Part shown: one piece after another, positions 46,448 to 55,022 of the stretch
Position numbering within the stretch: position 1 is the stretch's first letter
Layout: each line of letters starts with the position of its first letter
The notes under the pieces: model-generated
Databases searched by the model: none
Seen by the model: the letters and a program-made list of their open reading frames with translations, nothing else
Told to the model about the DNA's origin: nothing
Assembly (NCBI GenBank): GCA_013003425.1
Contig: JABDJB010000045.1
Coordinates: 62,001 to 126,000, forward strand
Length of the DNA stretch: 64,000 bases
From: Gammaproteobacteria bacterium
GTDB lineage: Bacteria > Pseudomonadota > Gammaproteobacteria > Steroidobacterales > JABDKV01
Reading direction: 5' to 3'
Program-made: the position numbers and the translations under genes

Positions 46448-49093
46448 ATGCTGCGCTCCCTAATTGCCGCCTGCCTGCTGGCGTGCCTGCTGCCGTCCGT
46501 GTCCGGTGCCGCCAAGCCCGGGTTCTCACACGATATCGTTGTGGTCAACGCATTTTTTGACGACCCGGCGATGGTCGCTGCGGTAGCGCAGGAGCGCGAA
46601 CCGTGGCAGGTGGATTACCACAAGAACTTCATCACCATCGAGGCAACGCAGCAGGACTATGACGCACTGGTAAAAGCAGGTTTTCGCGTCGAGATAGACC
46701 AGCGCCTTACCGGGCAACTGAACCGCAGCTACACACGCCTGCCGGGCCAGAATCGCGGCATCGCAGGCTTTCCCTGCTATCGCACAGTGGCGGAAACCTA
46801 TGCTGATGCTGCGGCGCTGGCGCAGGACAATCCGGGGCTGGTCAGCTGGCTCGATATCGGCGACAGCTGGGAAAAACAAAACGGGTCGGACGGCGAAGAT
46901 CTGCGCGTACTGGTGCTTGGCAACGATGCCGGTACTGGCGACCGGCCAAAACTGTTCGTTATGACCGCGGTGCACGCGCGCGAGCTGGCTACCGCTGAAC
47001 TCAACACGCGTTTTGCCGAGTACCTGGTAGACAACTATGGCGTTGACGCCGATGTTACCTGGCTACTCGACGAGCACGAGATACATCTGTCGCTGCAATC
47101 GAATCCGGATGGGCGTAAACAGGCTCAAACCGGGTTGTTCTGGCGCAAGAACACAAACCAGAATGCGTGCGGGACGACTTCAAACAGTCGTGGCATCGAT
47201 CTCAACCGTAATTTCCCCTATCAATGGGGTTGTTGTGGTGGCTCCAGTTCCAGTCCGTGCAGCGAGACCTATCGCGGCACCGCGGCGGGATCGGAGCCGG
47301 AGACCATGGCAATCCGCGACTATGTGAGCTCCATTTTTCCCGACCAGCGTGCCGACGACCTGGTGACACCGGCGCCTGACGATGCTACCGGCGTATTTCT
47401 CGACGTGCACAGCTATGGCCAGCTGGTGTTGTGGCCGTGGGGCTGGGGCCCAACCGTTGCGCCAAATGGCACCGCGCTGCAGACGTTCGGGCGCAAGCTC
47501 AGCTGGTTCAGCGACTATTACCCCGAGCAGGCGATTGGTCTTTACCCGACAGACGGTACCACCGACGATTTTGCCTACGGCGAACTCGGTCTGGCGGCCT
47601 ATACCTACGAGCTGGGAACATCTTTTTTCCAGGATTGCAGCACGTTCGAAAACACTATCCTGCCGGATAATCTCGAATCGTTGCTTTACGCAGCCAAGGT
47701 AGCGCGAACGCCATACCAGACGCCGGCCGGGCCGGACACGCTGGCGCTGAACCTGTCGGCCGGTGCGGTTGCGCCAGGCGATACCGTGCAGCTGACGGCA
47801 GTTGCTGATGACACGCGGTTCAATAATTCCAATGGAACCGAGCCTGTGCAGTCCGTCAGTGCAGCGGAGTTTTACCTGGACAACCCGCCATGGTCGGGGG
47901 CCGCGGCGACGGCGCTGCCGGTCAGTGCCGCTGATGGCGCTTTTGATTCGAGCTCCGAGACTCTCACCGCCAGCATCAATACCGCTGGCCTGGCGATGGG
48001 ACGGCACATTATTTACCTGCGCAGCCAGGACAGCGCTGGCAACTGGGGTGCGGTGAGCGCGGCTTTTGTCTATGTCGTCGATCCGGCAATAGCACCGGTC
48101 ATCAGCGGTACCGTCACTGCCGCGGGCAGCGGGCAGCCTGTTGCTGCAAGTATTGATGCGGGCGCGCCGTTCGTCGCCACCAGCGATGTAAGTGGCACCT
48201 ATTCGTTGCTGTTGCCGGCGGGCGAATACAGTATCACCGCAACACCTGATTCACCCGACTACGCGCCGGCGACCGTAAGCGGAATCACCGTTGCAGAGGG
48301 ACAGTCGATTGTGCAGGACTTTGAGTTACTGCCGTACTGCGACGTGTTCAGCGATGACGCCGAAAACGGCGATCAGGGCTGGTCGGCCGCGGCACCCTGG
48401 GCTATTACTGACGAAGCCGCGAATTCGCCCACGCGTTCGTGGAGTGATTCCCCGGGCGGCGAGTATTCTGACAACATAAACAGCACGTTGACCTCACCGA
48501 CTATCATGGTGACGGACCTCAGCGATTTGCGGCTGGAGTTTGCCAGCCTGTGTCGTACGGAGGCGAGCTACGACTACTGCATCATCGAGGTCAGCGACAC
48601 TAATGGTGCCAGCTGGTCAGAAGTAGCGCGTTACGACGGCGTTGCCGCCGACTGGCAGGACCAGGTTATCAGTCTCAGCCAGTACGCAGGTGCCGCAAAC
48701 TTCCAGGTGCGTTTCCGCCTGCAAAGTGATTTTTCGGTCACCGAGGATGGCTGGTACCTTGACGACATCCGGCTGCGCGGTGCCGGGAGCCAGTGCGTGC
48801 TCGCCGGCGACACCGATGCCGACGGCGTAATCGACACGCTGGATAATTGTCTGACGGTTGCCAACAGCGATCAGCGCGATACCAACGCCGATGGTCTTGG
48901 CAACATGTGCGACCCGGACGTCGATAACAGTGGTTTTGTCGATCTGCAGGATCTGGCGCTGTTCCGCGCGAGCTTCCTTGCCGCCGGCGACCTCGATACC
49001 GATCTTAACGGCGATGCCAACACGGACTTGCAGGATCTGGCCATACTGCGGGCGTATTTTCTCTCGGCCCCGGGACCGGGCGCCACGCAGTAG
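46448..49093 (+). CDS. Secreted M14 zinc carboxypeptidase with Ca-binding tail
   Basis: An 881-residue secreted carboxypeptidase of the M14 family. The ATG at 46448 has GAGG 10 nt upstream, a -10-like TATAAC at 46420-46425, and a signal peptide ending VSGA. The zinc ligands are H176 and E179 (HARE) and the later His in LDVHSYGQ. SNPDGR, DLNRNFPY and the catalytic Glu in YTYELGTSF complete the site. Further C-terminal are a beta-sandwich, a carboxypeptidase-regulatory-like domain (SGTYSLLLPAGEYSITATPD), an immune inhibitor A-like beta domain, and a tail with DTDADGVIDTLDNC and DVDNSGFVDLQDL, which are thrombospondin type 3/dockerin-like calcium loops. It probably degrades proteins outside the cell. 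Confidence 0.92.
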   Translation: MLRSLIAACLLACLLPSVSGAAKPGFSHDIVVVNAFFDDPAMVAAVAQEREPWQVDYHKNFITIEATQQDYDALVKAGFRVEIDQRLTGQLNRSYTRLPGQNRGIAGFPCYRTVAETYADAAALAQDNPGLVSWLDIGDSWEKQNGSDGEDLRVLVLGNDAGTGDRPKLFVMTAVHARELATAELNTRFAEYLVDNYGVDADVTWLLDEHEIHLSLQSNPDGRKQAQTGLFWRKNTNQNACGTTSNSRGIDLNRNFPYQWGCCGGSSSSPCSETYRGTAAGSEPETMAIRDYVSSIFPDQRADDLVTPAPDDATGVFLDVHSYGQLVLWPWGWGPTVAPNGTALQTFGRKLSWFSDYYPEQAIGLYPTDGTTDDFAYGELGLAAYTYELGTSFFQDCSTFENTILPDNLESLLYAAKVARTPYQTPAGPDTLALNLSAGAVAPGDTVQLTAVADDTRFNNSNGTEPVQSVSAAEFYLDNPPWSGAAATALPVSAADGAFDSSSETLTASINTAGLAMGRHIIYLRSQDSAGNWGAVSAAFVYVVDPAIAPVISGTVTAAGSGQPVAASIDAGAPFVATSDVSGTYSLLLPAGEYSITATPDSPDYAPATVSGITVAEGQSIVQDFELLPYCDVFSDDAENGDQGWSAAAPWAITDEAANSPTRSWSDSPGGEYSDNINSTLTSPTIMVTDLSDLRLEFASLCRTEASYDYCIIEVSDTNGASWSEVARYDGVAADWQDQVISLSQYAGAANFQVRFRLQSDFSVTEDGWYLDDIRLRGAGSQCVLAGDTDADGVIDTLDNCLTVANSDQRDTNADGLGNMCDPDVDNSGFVDLQDLALFRASFLAAGDLDTDLNGDANTDLQDLAILRAYFLSAPGPGATQ

Positions 49094-49095
49094 GT

Positions 49096-50805
49096 TTAGT
49101 CGCCTATCCGGCGGTTGAATACCAGGACGCCTGCACTGCGATCGATGTTGATGTCGAAGTGGCGCAGGAACGACTGACCGAGCAGGCCATCGACGCCGCC
49201 CATTGATTCGAGTATCACCGCCTCGACATTGTCGACCCGCGCTCCGCTGACGTCGATCGACTGCAGCCGCGCCGTGGTCGTATAGATCCGACCGTTGGCG
49301 GTTTCCAGTGCGACAACCGGGGCGCGGAAAAAAATATCATTAATGCCAAGACGCAGCGCGGTCGCGGACGTTATCGCGGTGTAGCTGGCTCCGGTATCGA
49401 ACAGGAAGCGATAGGTTTCGGTTGAACCGTTGATTCGTGCGTTGACGAACAGCGTGTTGCGGCGGCGCTGGATTGGTACGGTGGTGACAGGTGGCGTGTT
49501 GCGCCTGGCCCGCAGCCGCTGCAGCAGCGGATCGATTTCCGCAGCCAGTGCAGGATCCAGCGCAAGGGCCTGCTCCAGTGAGGCCAGCGCACCCTGCATA
49601 TCACCGCGCCTTGCCAGCAGTTCACCGAGCAGGCGGTGATAGGGCGCGTAGTCCGGGTCGGCAGCAAGCGCTTCGCGCAGCAAAGACAGGCTGGTGCCGC
49701 TATCCTGGCCGGCTGCAAGCGCGTTTTCGATGACCAGCCTGCGCACCCTGTGGGGCTCAGGATCTGACAGCGCAAGCAGATCATTGAGCGCGCCACGCAG
49801 GTCGCCAACGGCCTGAAGAGCCTCGACCCGCATCAGACGCAGGCTGTCGCTCAGGCCAACCGTTACGGCAGCATCATCCAGCAGCGCCAATGCTGCTGCC
49901 CAGTCGGATTGTTGTAACAGTTGCTGCGCAGCAAAGGCGTAGGCCTGATGCATCAGCCGGCTGCCGTGCCGCCGGGTGTATTCGTCAAGATGCAAAGTCT
50001 GTCGACCGAATTCCACTGCCTGTTCGTAATCGCCAACCGCAATTCTGTTTTTTAGCCAGGCAATGCGGCCGACGCTGGTCTGCCGGTAGTAATAGTCGGC
50101 GTACTCAGTCAATGTCATCGGTTGCGGCGCGCGTTGTGCCTGTGCGAGCAGGGCGTTTACCGGGCCAATGTCGAGCGCCACCGCAGTCGTCGCGCTGTGG
50201 TCGCCCCGAACCAGCCCAAGCAGAGCCTGTTGTGCGGGATCAACGATGGCACTGGCCGGTCCCTCGCCGGTAAAGGAGCCGATGCTCAGCTGGTAGTTAT
50301 ACGCTCCGAGTTCATCACGCACGCCAGCCGCCGCCACTGTTGCCCGGTACGGCGGGCCGCCGGTAAGCAGAAGCAGTTCCCGTCCCATGTATAAAGAACC
50401 ATCGCTGGTATCTGGCTGCAGGGTCTGCGTGTCGGGCAGCGGGCGGTCCAGCTGCAGCAATGCTATCCCGGTACGTTCGTCTGCAGCCAGCACTACCGGT
50501 GCCTCGGCCTGGTGGCCGGATGCCGACCGGGCCGTCAGTCGCTGCGCACCGACGAAAGCAGCGATAGGGGCGAGCAGGGTGCGTTCGTCGCCTACTATCG
50601 TAGCCAGCGCTGTAACAGTTCGTTCGCCATGACGCGCGACCTGCAGTGCAACTGTTGCCGGCGCCGCTTCGATGGCAGTTTCGGCTGCAACCGGCTCAGT
50701 CTGCAGCTGCAGACCCGGGGCCGGATCCGGTGACGGTCTCTGCGCCCACTGGGCCAGCAGCAGCCCGCCGGTCAGGCCAATCAGCAACAAGACTATGGTG
50801 CGCAT
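49096..50805 (-). CDS. Retropepsin-like aspartic protease with TPR and degenerate trypsin-like domain
   Basis: A 569-residue membrane-anchored or exported protein with three parts. The N-terminal helix is TIVLLLIGLTGGLLLAQW. Residues of about 45-220 resemble a trypsin/DegP-type fold but lack a catalytic serine motif; where GNSGSP is expected there is TGEGPASAIV. The middle region has TPR-like helices (YEQAVEFGRQTL, DYAPYHRLLGELLARRGD). The C-terminal 100 residues are a retropepsin with catalytic FDTGASYTAI (Asp470) and GLLGQSFLRHFD. Its start is ATG 50805. It ends 2 bp from the stop of the M14 gene. A role in processing exported proteins is inferred. Confidence 0.85.
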   Translation of the reverse strand: MRTIVLLLIGLTGGLLLAQWAQRPSPDPAPGLQLQTEPVAAETAIEAAPATVALQVARHGERTVTALATIVGDERTLLAPIAAFVGAQRLTARSASGHQAEAPVVLAADERTGIALLQLDRPLPDTQTLQPDTSDGSLYMGRELLLLTGGPPYRATVAAAGVRDELGAYNYQLSIGSFTGEGPASAIVDPAQQALLGLVRGDHSATTAVALDIGPVNALLAQAQRAPQPMTLTEYADYYYRQTSVGRIAWLKNRIAVGDYEQAVEFGRQTLHLDEYTRRHGSRLMHQAYAFAAQQLLQQSDWAAALALLDDAAVTVGLSDSLRLMRVEALQAVGDLRGALNDLLALSDPEPHRVRRLVIENALAAGQDSGTSLSLLREALAADPDYAPYHRLLGELLARRGDMQGALASLEQALALDPALAAEIDPLLQRLRARRNTPPVTTVPIQRRRNTLFVNARINGSTETYRFLFDTGASYTAITSATALRLGINDIFFRAPVVALETANGRIYTTTARLQSIDVSGARVDNVEAVILESMGGVDGLLGQSFLRHFDINIDRSAGVLVFNRRIGD

Positions 50806-50836
50806 GAAGTTTGGGAGTGCGCGCAGCGCGGATGGT

Positions 50837-51445
50837 TCAGGCCGCGTCGATACCGACGTAGCCAGGTGTTGCCGCGATACGAGCGAGCCAGCTGTTGACC
50901 GCCGGGTATCCTGACAGGTCAAACCCGCCTTCGTCAGCAACATGGGTGTAGGCATACAGCGCGATATCCGCAATGCTCATGGTGTCATCGACGAAATAGC
51001 TGTTGCTGGCAAGATGCTGCTCCATCACATCGAGAGCGGCGTATCCGCCGGTCATCTTTTGTTCCATCTCTGCCCGGCGCGGGCTGTCGACATCGGTATG
51101 CATCAGGATAAAGCGGGCGACTGCGATAAACGGCTCGTGGCTGTATTGTTCAAAGAACATCCACTGCATGACCTGCGCCGCCGGCAGCGGATCGGTGGGC
51201 ATGTAGGGCGTGCCGTGGCGGGCCAGGTAGTACAGGATCGCGTTTGATTCCCACAGGACTTCACCATTCTCCAGCTGTAGCGCGGGAATACGTCCGTTCG
51301 GGTTCTTGAGCAGAAACTCCGGCGTGCGGGTTTCGCCTTTCATGATATCGACGTCGATACGCTCGTACTCGATACCCAGCAGCGACAGGAGCAGGCGTGG
51401 CTTGTAGCTGTTGCCGGACGGAAGATAGTCATACAGGCGGTACAT
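50837..51445 (-). CDS. Glutathione S-transferase family protein
   Basis: A 202-residue cytoplasmic glutathione transferase. The thioredoxin-like domain starts MYRLYDYLPSGNSYKPRLLL with a Ser/Asn-type active-site region, and NPNGRIPALQLENGEVLWES contains the cis-Pro and glutathione-binding residues. The C-terminal helical domain has VDDTMSIADIALYAYTHVAD. A strong GAGGAG precedes the ATG. It lies 11 bp after the YheT-like hydrolase gene and probably shares its transcript. The substrate is unknown. Confidence 0.92.
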   Translation of the reverse strand: MYRLYDYLPSGNSYKPRLLLSLLGIEYERIDVDIMKGETRTPEFLLKNPNGRIPALQLENGEVLWESNAILYYLARHGTPYMPTDPLPAAQVMQWMFFEQYSHEPFIAVARFILMHTDVDSPRRAEMEQKMTGGYAALDVMEQHLASNSYFVDDTMSIADIALYAYTHVADEGGFDLSGYPAVNSWLARIAATPGYVGIDAA

Positions 51446-51456
51446 GCGTTTGCTCC

Positions 51457-52470
51457 TCAGGCGGCGTCGCGCCTGGCTGGCCGGTAGCCGGTGGCGGCAC
51501 AGAACTTCCGGATTAGCACATCGTCAGCCCAGGTCGGGCCGAAGCTGGAATACAGGTAACCGCAGTGACCACCGAGCTCGGTAGTGAGAATCTCGAGATT
51601 TGCGGGCCGGGCCAGTTGTGCCAGTTCGGTGATCGGGATAATCGGGTCATCTTCGGCTGCTACCAGCAGGGTAGGTGCGGTAAGCGGAGCCAGTGCGTCG
51701 CCCAGCAGTGAGTAGCCGTTGAGGTAAGTCATCAGGTCCGGGAAGTTGCTGCATTGTGTTACCAGAAACTCGGTGAGTGCACGCATGGTGCGTTGCTGAT
51801 CCAGAATTTCCAGGTCGTACAGGTGTGGCCAGAAGCGGTGCTTGCGCCGCAGTGACCTGCGCCACTTGCGCATGAAGTAATAGTTATAGCTGGCCGGACC
51901 ATTCTCCAGCGCATCGAGTGTCGCCGGTGGATGCAGCACCGGGCACAACGCGACCACCTGTGCCAGCGCAAGCCCGGCAGCGTCGGCACGTGCAGCAATA
52001 CGCATCGAGAAGTTTGCGCCGAGCGAAAAACCTCCCAGGCACAGCGGCCTTCCGTCGACAAGTCGCTGGATCTCGCCGACCGCGTCGACCATTTCATCGA
52101 TGCGGCAGGAATGAAAAATTCCTTCGTTGAGCTCATGCGTGTTGCCGTGGTCACGCAGCTGCAGTCGCCACACGTCGAAACCGGCGTTGTACAGCTCGCT
52201 GCAGGCCGACAGCATATACAAGGAATTGGCGCTGCCTTCCCAGCCATGGATCAGCACGGCAACCGGTGCCGCCGCCGCCGGGCGCGCGCGCAGGCATTTC
52301 AGCCGGACGCCGTCGCCGGTGGTAATGATTTCCACACGCGAGGCATCGATCAGCCGGCGGGCGCGATGCGCAACAAAAGGCTTGCGCAGCGGAATGCTCG
52401 CTAATATCGATTGGAAATGCGGATTCCGAAACGGACCGCTCGGCAGGAATTCGGGCAGGCTGGCACTCAT
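51457..52470 (-). CDS. YheT-family alpha/beta hydrolase
   Basis: A 337-residue hydrolase of the YheT/ABHD1-3 (abhydrolase) family. It has NPHFQSILASI near the start, the oxyanion-side LIHGWEGSANSLYM, the nucleophile in GGFSLGANFS, an aspartate in AAEDDPIIP and a histidine in ELGGHCGYL. The start ATG 52470 gives the family's N-terminus. Homologues act on lipids or esters; substrate here is unknown. It is followed by the glutathione transferase gene 11 bp downstream. Confidence 0.9.
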   Translation of the reverse strand: MSASLPEFLPSGPFRNPHFQSILASIPLRKPFVAHRARRLIDASRVEIITTGDGVRLKCLRARPAAAAPVAVLIHGWEGSANSLYMLSACSELYNAGFDVWRLQLRDHGNTHELNEGIFHSCRIDEMVDAVGEIQRLVDGRPLCLGGFSLGANFSMRIAARADAAGLALAQVVALCPVLHPPATLDALENGPASYNYYFMRKWRRSLRRKHRFWPHLYDLEILDQQRTMRALTEFLVTQCSNFPDLMTYLNGYSLLGDALAPLTAPTLLVAAEDDPIIPITELAQLARPANLEILTTELGGHCGYLYSSFGPTWADDVLIRKFCAATGYRPARRDAA

Positions 52471-52544
52471 TGGGCGAACTATATCCGAATCCACCGGTTT
52501 TGCACTCGCCGGGCGGAACCCGCGGGCGTCGGTTGTGGCGGGGG

Positions 52545-53051
52545 TCAGCCGTGCAGTTGCTTCGTATAGGCCGAATCCCTGTACGTTTCTGTGTCCGCGA
52601 TGTCGGGACAGGCCAGCCACCAGTAGCACAGTGCCGTAAGGGCGCCGGCTGCGCCGCCATAAAGCAGCCATTGAGCAGCTTCTGCACCGCTGTGCTCTAA
52701 CATCGCATGCAGCGCATGCTGACTACTGGTGCCGACATCAATCAGGATCACGCTGAAGTACAAGGCAAACGGCAGCGCCCCGGCGCCGGCTCCCAATCGC
52801 GCCATGTGCATTGGTTTTTTCCAGCCGCGGTGATTGGCATAACTGATCAGCAACAGGCCCAGCGTCAGCATGACCGGGTAGGCGAACACGGTTGCTGCTA
52901 CGCCGACCGTAAAGGCGAACCACATCAGCTCGTGGAAGCTGCCTCGAGGGAGTATCTGGTCTGCATCAAAGGCTCCCAGCACCACGGTGACCAGGAGTAT
53001 CGCCGCCAGTGCGCCAAATGGTGCAACCACTATCGCCAGCAGCTTGCGCAT
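52545..53051 (-). CDS. Hypothetical membrane protein downstream of GbsR-like regulator
   Basis: A 168-residue membrane protein with four predicted helices (AIVVAPFGALAAILLVTVVL, AATVFAYPVMLTLGLLLISY, ALPFALYFSVILIDVG, GGAAGALTALCYWWL). I do not recognise the family. The ATG overlaps the stop of the GbsR-like regulator gene as TGATG, so it is the last gene of a three-gene operon. The operon is headed by another small membrane protein, so the regulator probably controls both. Confidence 0.75.
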   Translation of the reverse strand: MRKLLAIVVAPFGALAAILLVTVVLGAFDADQILPRGSFHELMWFAFTVGVAATVFAYPVMLTLGLLLISYANHRGWKKPMHMARLGAGAGALPFALYFSVILIDVGTSSQHALHAMLEHSGAEAAQWLLYGGAAGALTALCYWWLACPDIADTETYRDSAYTKQLHG

Positions 53052-53569
53052 CAACTGGTGGTGAGCTTGCGGATCTTGTTGCCCATCTTCAGGACTTTCT
53101 TCTGGGCCGGCAATGGCAGGGTAGAGACCTGATCGAACAAGCGCGCCATGGATTCCATCAGCTCGTGCAGTTCTTTCATCCGGCTGACCGTGTAGGCATC
53201 GATATCACCGCTTTCTGCCTCGGTGACGCACTCACGCAGCATTTCCAGGGTGGGGTCTACTTCACGCCGTTTACGATGTTCGATGATAGCGCGCACCATT
53301 GCCCAGACGTCTTTTTCCGACTCGAAGTAGTCACGCCGGTCGCCAATGCGGTGAATGACACGCACGATGCCAAAAGCCTGCAACTCGCGCAGACTGGTGC
53401 TGACGTTGGAGCGTGCAAGCCCAAGTGCATCACTGATCTGCTCGGCATTCAGCGGTTCTTCCGACAGGAACAGCAAGGCGTGAATCTGTGCGACGCTGCG
53501 ATTTATCCCCCACCGACTGCTCATCTCACCCCAGTGCAGGATGAAACGGGTATTGATCTGGTCACTCAT
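53051..53569 (-). CDS. GbsR/MarR-family transcriptional regulator
   Basis: A 172-residue winged-helix regulator of the GbsR-like branch of the MarR family. It shows WGEMSSRWGINRSVAQIHAL for dimerisation, the recognition helix region LGLARSNVSTSLRELQAFG, the wing VIHRIGDRRDYFES, and a helical C-terminus (MKELHELMESMARL). The ATG at 53569 overlaps the upstream membrane gene by 8 bp, and its stop overlaps the downstream membrane gene. A perfect 12-bp inverted repeat lies over the operon promoter and is the likely autoregulatory operator. Confidence 0.92.
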   Translation of the reverse strand: MSDQINTRFILHWGEMSSRWGINRSVAQIHALLFLSEEPLNAEQISDALGLARSNVSTSLRELQAFGIVRVIHRIGDRRDYFESEKDVWAMVRAIIEHRKRREVDPTLEMLRECVTEAESGDIDAYTVSRMKELHELMESMARLFDQVSTLPLPAQKKVLKMGNKIRKLTTS

Positions 53570-53972
53570 GTGAAAGCCTGTTCTGTAGCTGATGCTGGCG
53601 CGTTTCCTCGGCTTCTTGCCTGCGGCGGTCGTCGAGGGCATGACGGCGCCAGCGACTGATGATGTACATGTTGGCAAGATGCAGTGCGCCGAGCACCAGC
53701 AGCACCCAGCCCAGCCGCGTTGCGAGTATTTCAATCGCCGCGGTGATATTTGCCGGGTTGCCGCCACGCTGCAGCGTCAGCAGGACATAGCCGGGGATAA
53801 ACAGGTAAAAGCCCACTATCAACAGATGGTTCAGTGAACTGGCAAGTTCTTCGTTGTCACCGAAACTGGCCCGCAGAAACGCCAGGCCATTGTTGCTCAG
53901 GGTATGTGCCACCCAGATAGTCAGCAAAATGCTCGTCGCGATATAGGCAAGGTGGGTGAGCAGCGGCAGCAT
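53562..53972 (-). CDS. Small hypothetical membrane protein heading the GbsR operon
   Basis: A 136-residue membrane protein with three helices (THLAYIATSILLTIWVAHTL, HLLIVGFYLFIPGYVLLTL, LGWVLLVLGALHLANMYII) and a charged, Arg/Glu/Gln-rich C-terminal tail. The family is unknown to me. AGGATAAAG precedes the ATG. It is the first gene after the palindrome-bearing promoter and overlaps the regulator gene by 8 bp, so it is likely the main target under control. Confidence 0.8.
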   Translation of the reverse strand: MLPLLTHLAYIATSILLTIWVAHTLSNNGLAFLRASFGDNEELASSLNHLLIVGFYLFIPGYVLLTLQRGGNPANITAAIEILATRLGWVLLVLGALHLANMYIISRWRRHALDDRRRQEAEETRQHQLQNRLSHE

Positions 53973-53987
53973 GTCTTTATCCTGTGA

Positions 53988-54017
53988 CTGTAATTTCTGA
54001 CGTCACAGAAATTACAG
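53988..54017. promoter_or_regulatory. Perfect 12-bp inverted repeat, putative GbsR-like operator
   Basis: CTGTAATTTCTG (53988-53999) and CAGAAATTACAG (54006-54017) are exact reverse complements, separated by ACGTCA. The 30-bp palindrome covers the -10 region and the predicted transcription start of the leftward promoter. It begins 15 bp upstream of the first gene (ATG 53972). It also lies upstream of the divergent metallophosphoesterase. Confidence 0.75.
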
Positions 54018-54037
54018 AAACAGATGACGAATGTCAA
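54009..54037 (-). promoter_or_regulatory. Sigma-70 promoter of the GbsR-like operon
   Basis: On the minus strand TTGACA (54037-54032) is followed by exactly 17 nt and TAATTT (54014-54009). The -10 box lies within one arm of the palindrome, so repressor binding would block polymerase. Predicted transcription start is near 54002, giving a leader of about 30 nt with a ribosome-binding site. Confidence 0.7.
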
Positions 54038-54053
54038 GCGCGCGGATGAGGGC

Positions 54054-54059
54054 TAGAAT
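54054..54059 (+). promoter_or_regulatory. -10 box of the metallophosphoesterase, probable leaderless start
   Basis: TAGAAT ends 6 nt before the ATG at 54066 and there is no ribosome-binding site in between. A clear -35 is not visible on this strand. The arrangement repeats that seen at tonB, ampD and the gene at 62566. Confidence 0.5.
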
Positions 54060-54065
54060 TCAGCC

Positions 54066-55022
54066 ATGACCCAGACCGTGACACCGTTGCCGCCGCAGCG
54101 CGATCAGCTGGCCAGCCGTATTGGCCGGGTTCACCTGCGTCAGCGGCTGGGTATCGAGCAGGTTTATGAGTCAAAGGTTTTTGGCCAGGGGCGCAACCTG
54201 CTGCACCTGGAAAACCTTAAATCCTTCGACAAGCTCCTCGCCCTGCTGCTGAAAGCGACATTCCTGTTCAACCGCGGGCGCAGCAACGCTCGCGGTATCG
54301 TGTTGCGCGAGAATATTTTTGCCCTGCCAAACCTGCCACGCGCGTTTGACGGTTTTCGTCTGCTGCACGTTTCCGACCTGCATCTGGACATGGCCAGCGA
54401 CATACCGGCTGTGCTGATCGAGGCCGTCAAAGGGCTTGAATTTGATTGTTGTGTTTTGACGGGCGATTTTCGCGCCGAAACCTTTGGCGAATTTGCTGAC
54501 TGTTGCGCAGCGTTGGCGCGAGTCCGCCCGCACCTGGGCGATAAGGTTTATGGCGTGCTGGGTAATCACGACAGCATCCAGATGGTGCCGGCCATCGAGG
54601 AGCTGGGAATAAACCTGCTGCTAAACGAATATGCATTACTCGAGCGTGATGACGCAGCGTTATATCTTGCCGGCGTTGACGATCCGCATTACTTCCGCGC
54701 CGATAACCTCGAAAAAGCCGCGGACGCGATTCCTGAAGAGGCGGTTTCGATACTGTTGTCACACTCGCCGGAAATCTACAAGAATGCTCTGCACGCGGCG
54801 TTCGACATCATGCTGTGCGGTCACACCCATGGCGGGCAGATTTGCCTGCCGGGCGGATTTCCGCTGTACCTGAATGCCAATTGCCGGCGAAGTGTGTGTC
54901 GCGGTGCGTGGGAGTACCACGGCATGCAGGGTTATACCTCGGCGGGTTCAGGCAGCAGCATCCTGGACGTGCGTTTCAATTGCCCACCCGAAATCGTGGT
55001 GCATACGCTGGTACGAAGCTGA
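54066..55022 (+). CDS. Metallophosphoesterase (YkuE/YaeI-like)
   Basis: A 318-residue calcineurin-like phosphoesterase. The metal-binding motifs are HVSDLHLD (near 103), LTGDFRAE, GNHDS, LLLSHSPEIY and the C-terminal CGHTHGGQICLPGG. This final sequence is typical of the YkuE/YaeI-type group, which act on phosphoesters such as those in lipids. The N-terminal 75 residues are extra, helical and without clear membrane anchor. Its stop overlaps the cysZ-like start (TGATG). Confidence 0.9.
   Translation: MTQTVTPLPPQRDQLASRIGRVHLRQRLGIEQVYESKVFGQGRNLLHLENLKSFDKLLALLLKATFLFNRGRSNARGIVLRENIFALPNLPRAFDGFRLLHVSDLHLDMASDIPAVLIEAVKGLEFDCCVLTGDFRAETFGEFADCCAALARVRPHLGDKVYGVLGNHDSIQMVPAIEELGINLLLNEYALLERDDAALYLAGVDDPHYFRADNLEKAADAIPEEAVSILLSHSPEIYKNALHAAFDIMLCGHTHGGQICLPGGFPLYLNANCRRSVCRGAWEYHGMQGYTSAGSGSSILDVRFNCPPEIVVHTLVRS

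Noticed and set aside
49096-50973. Longer start of the retropepsin protein at 50973
   Set aside because: It would add 56 residues before the membrane helix and overlap the GST gene; ATG 50805 leads directly into the anchor helix.
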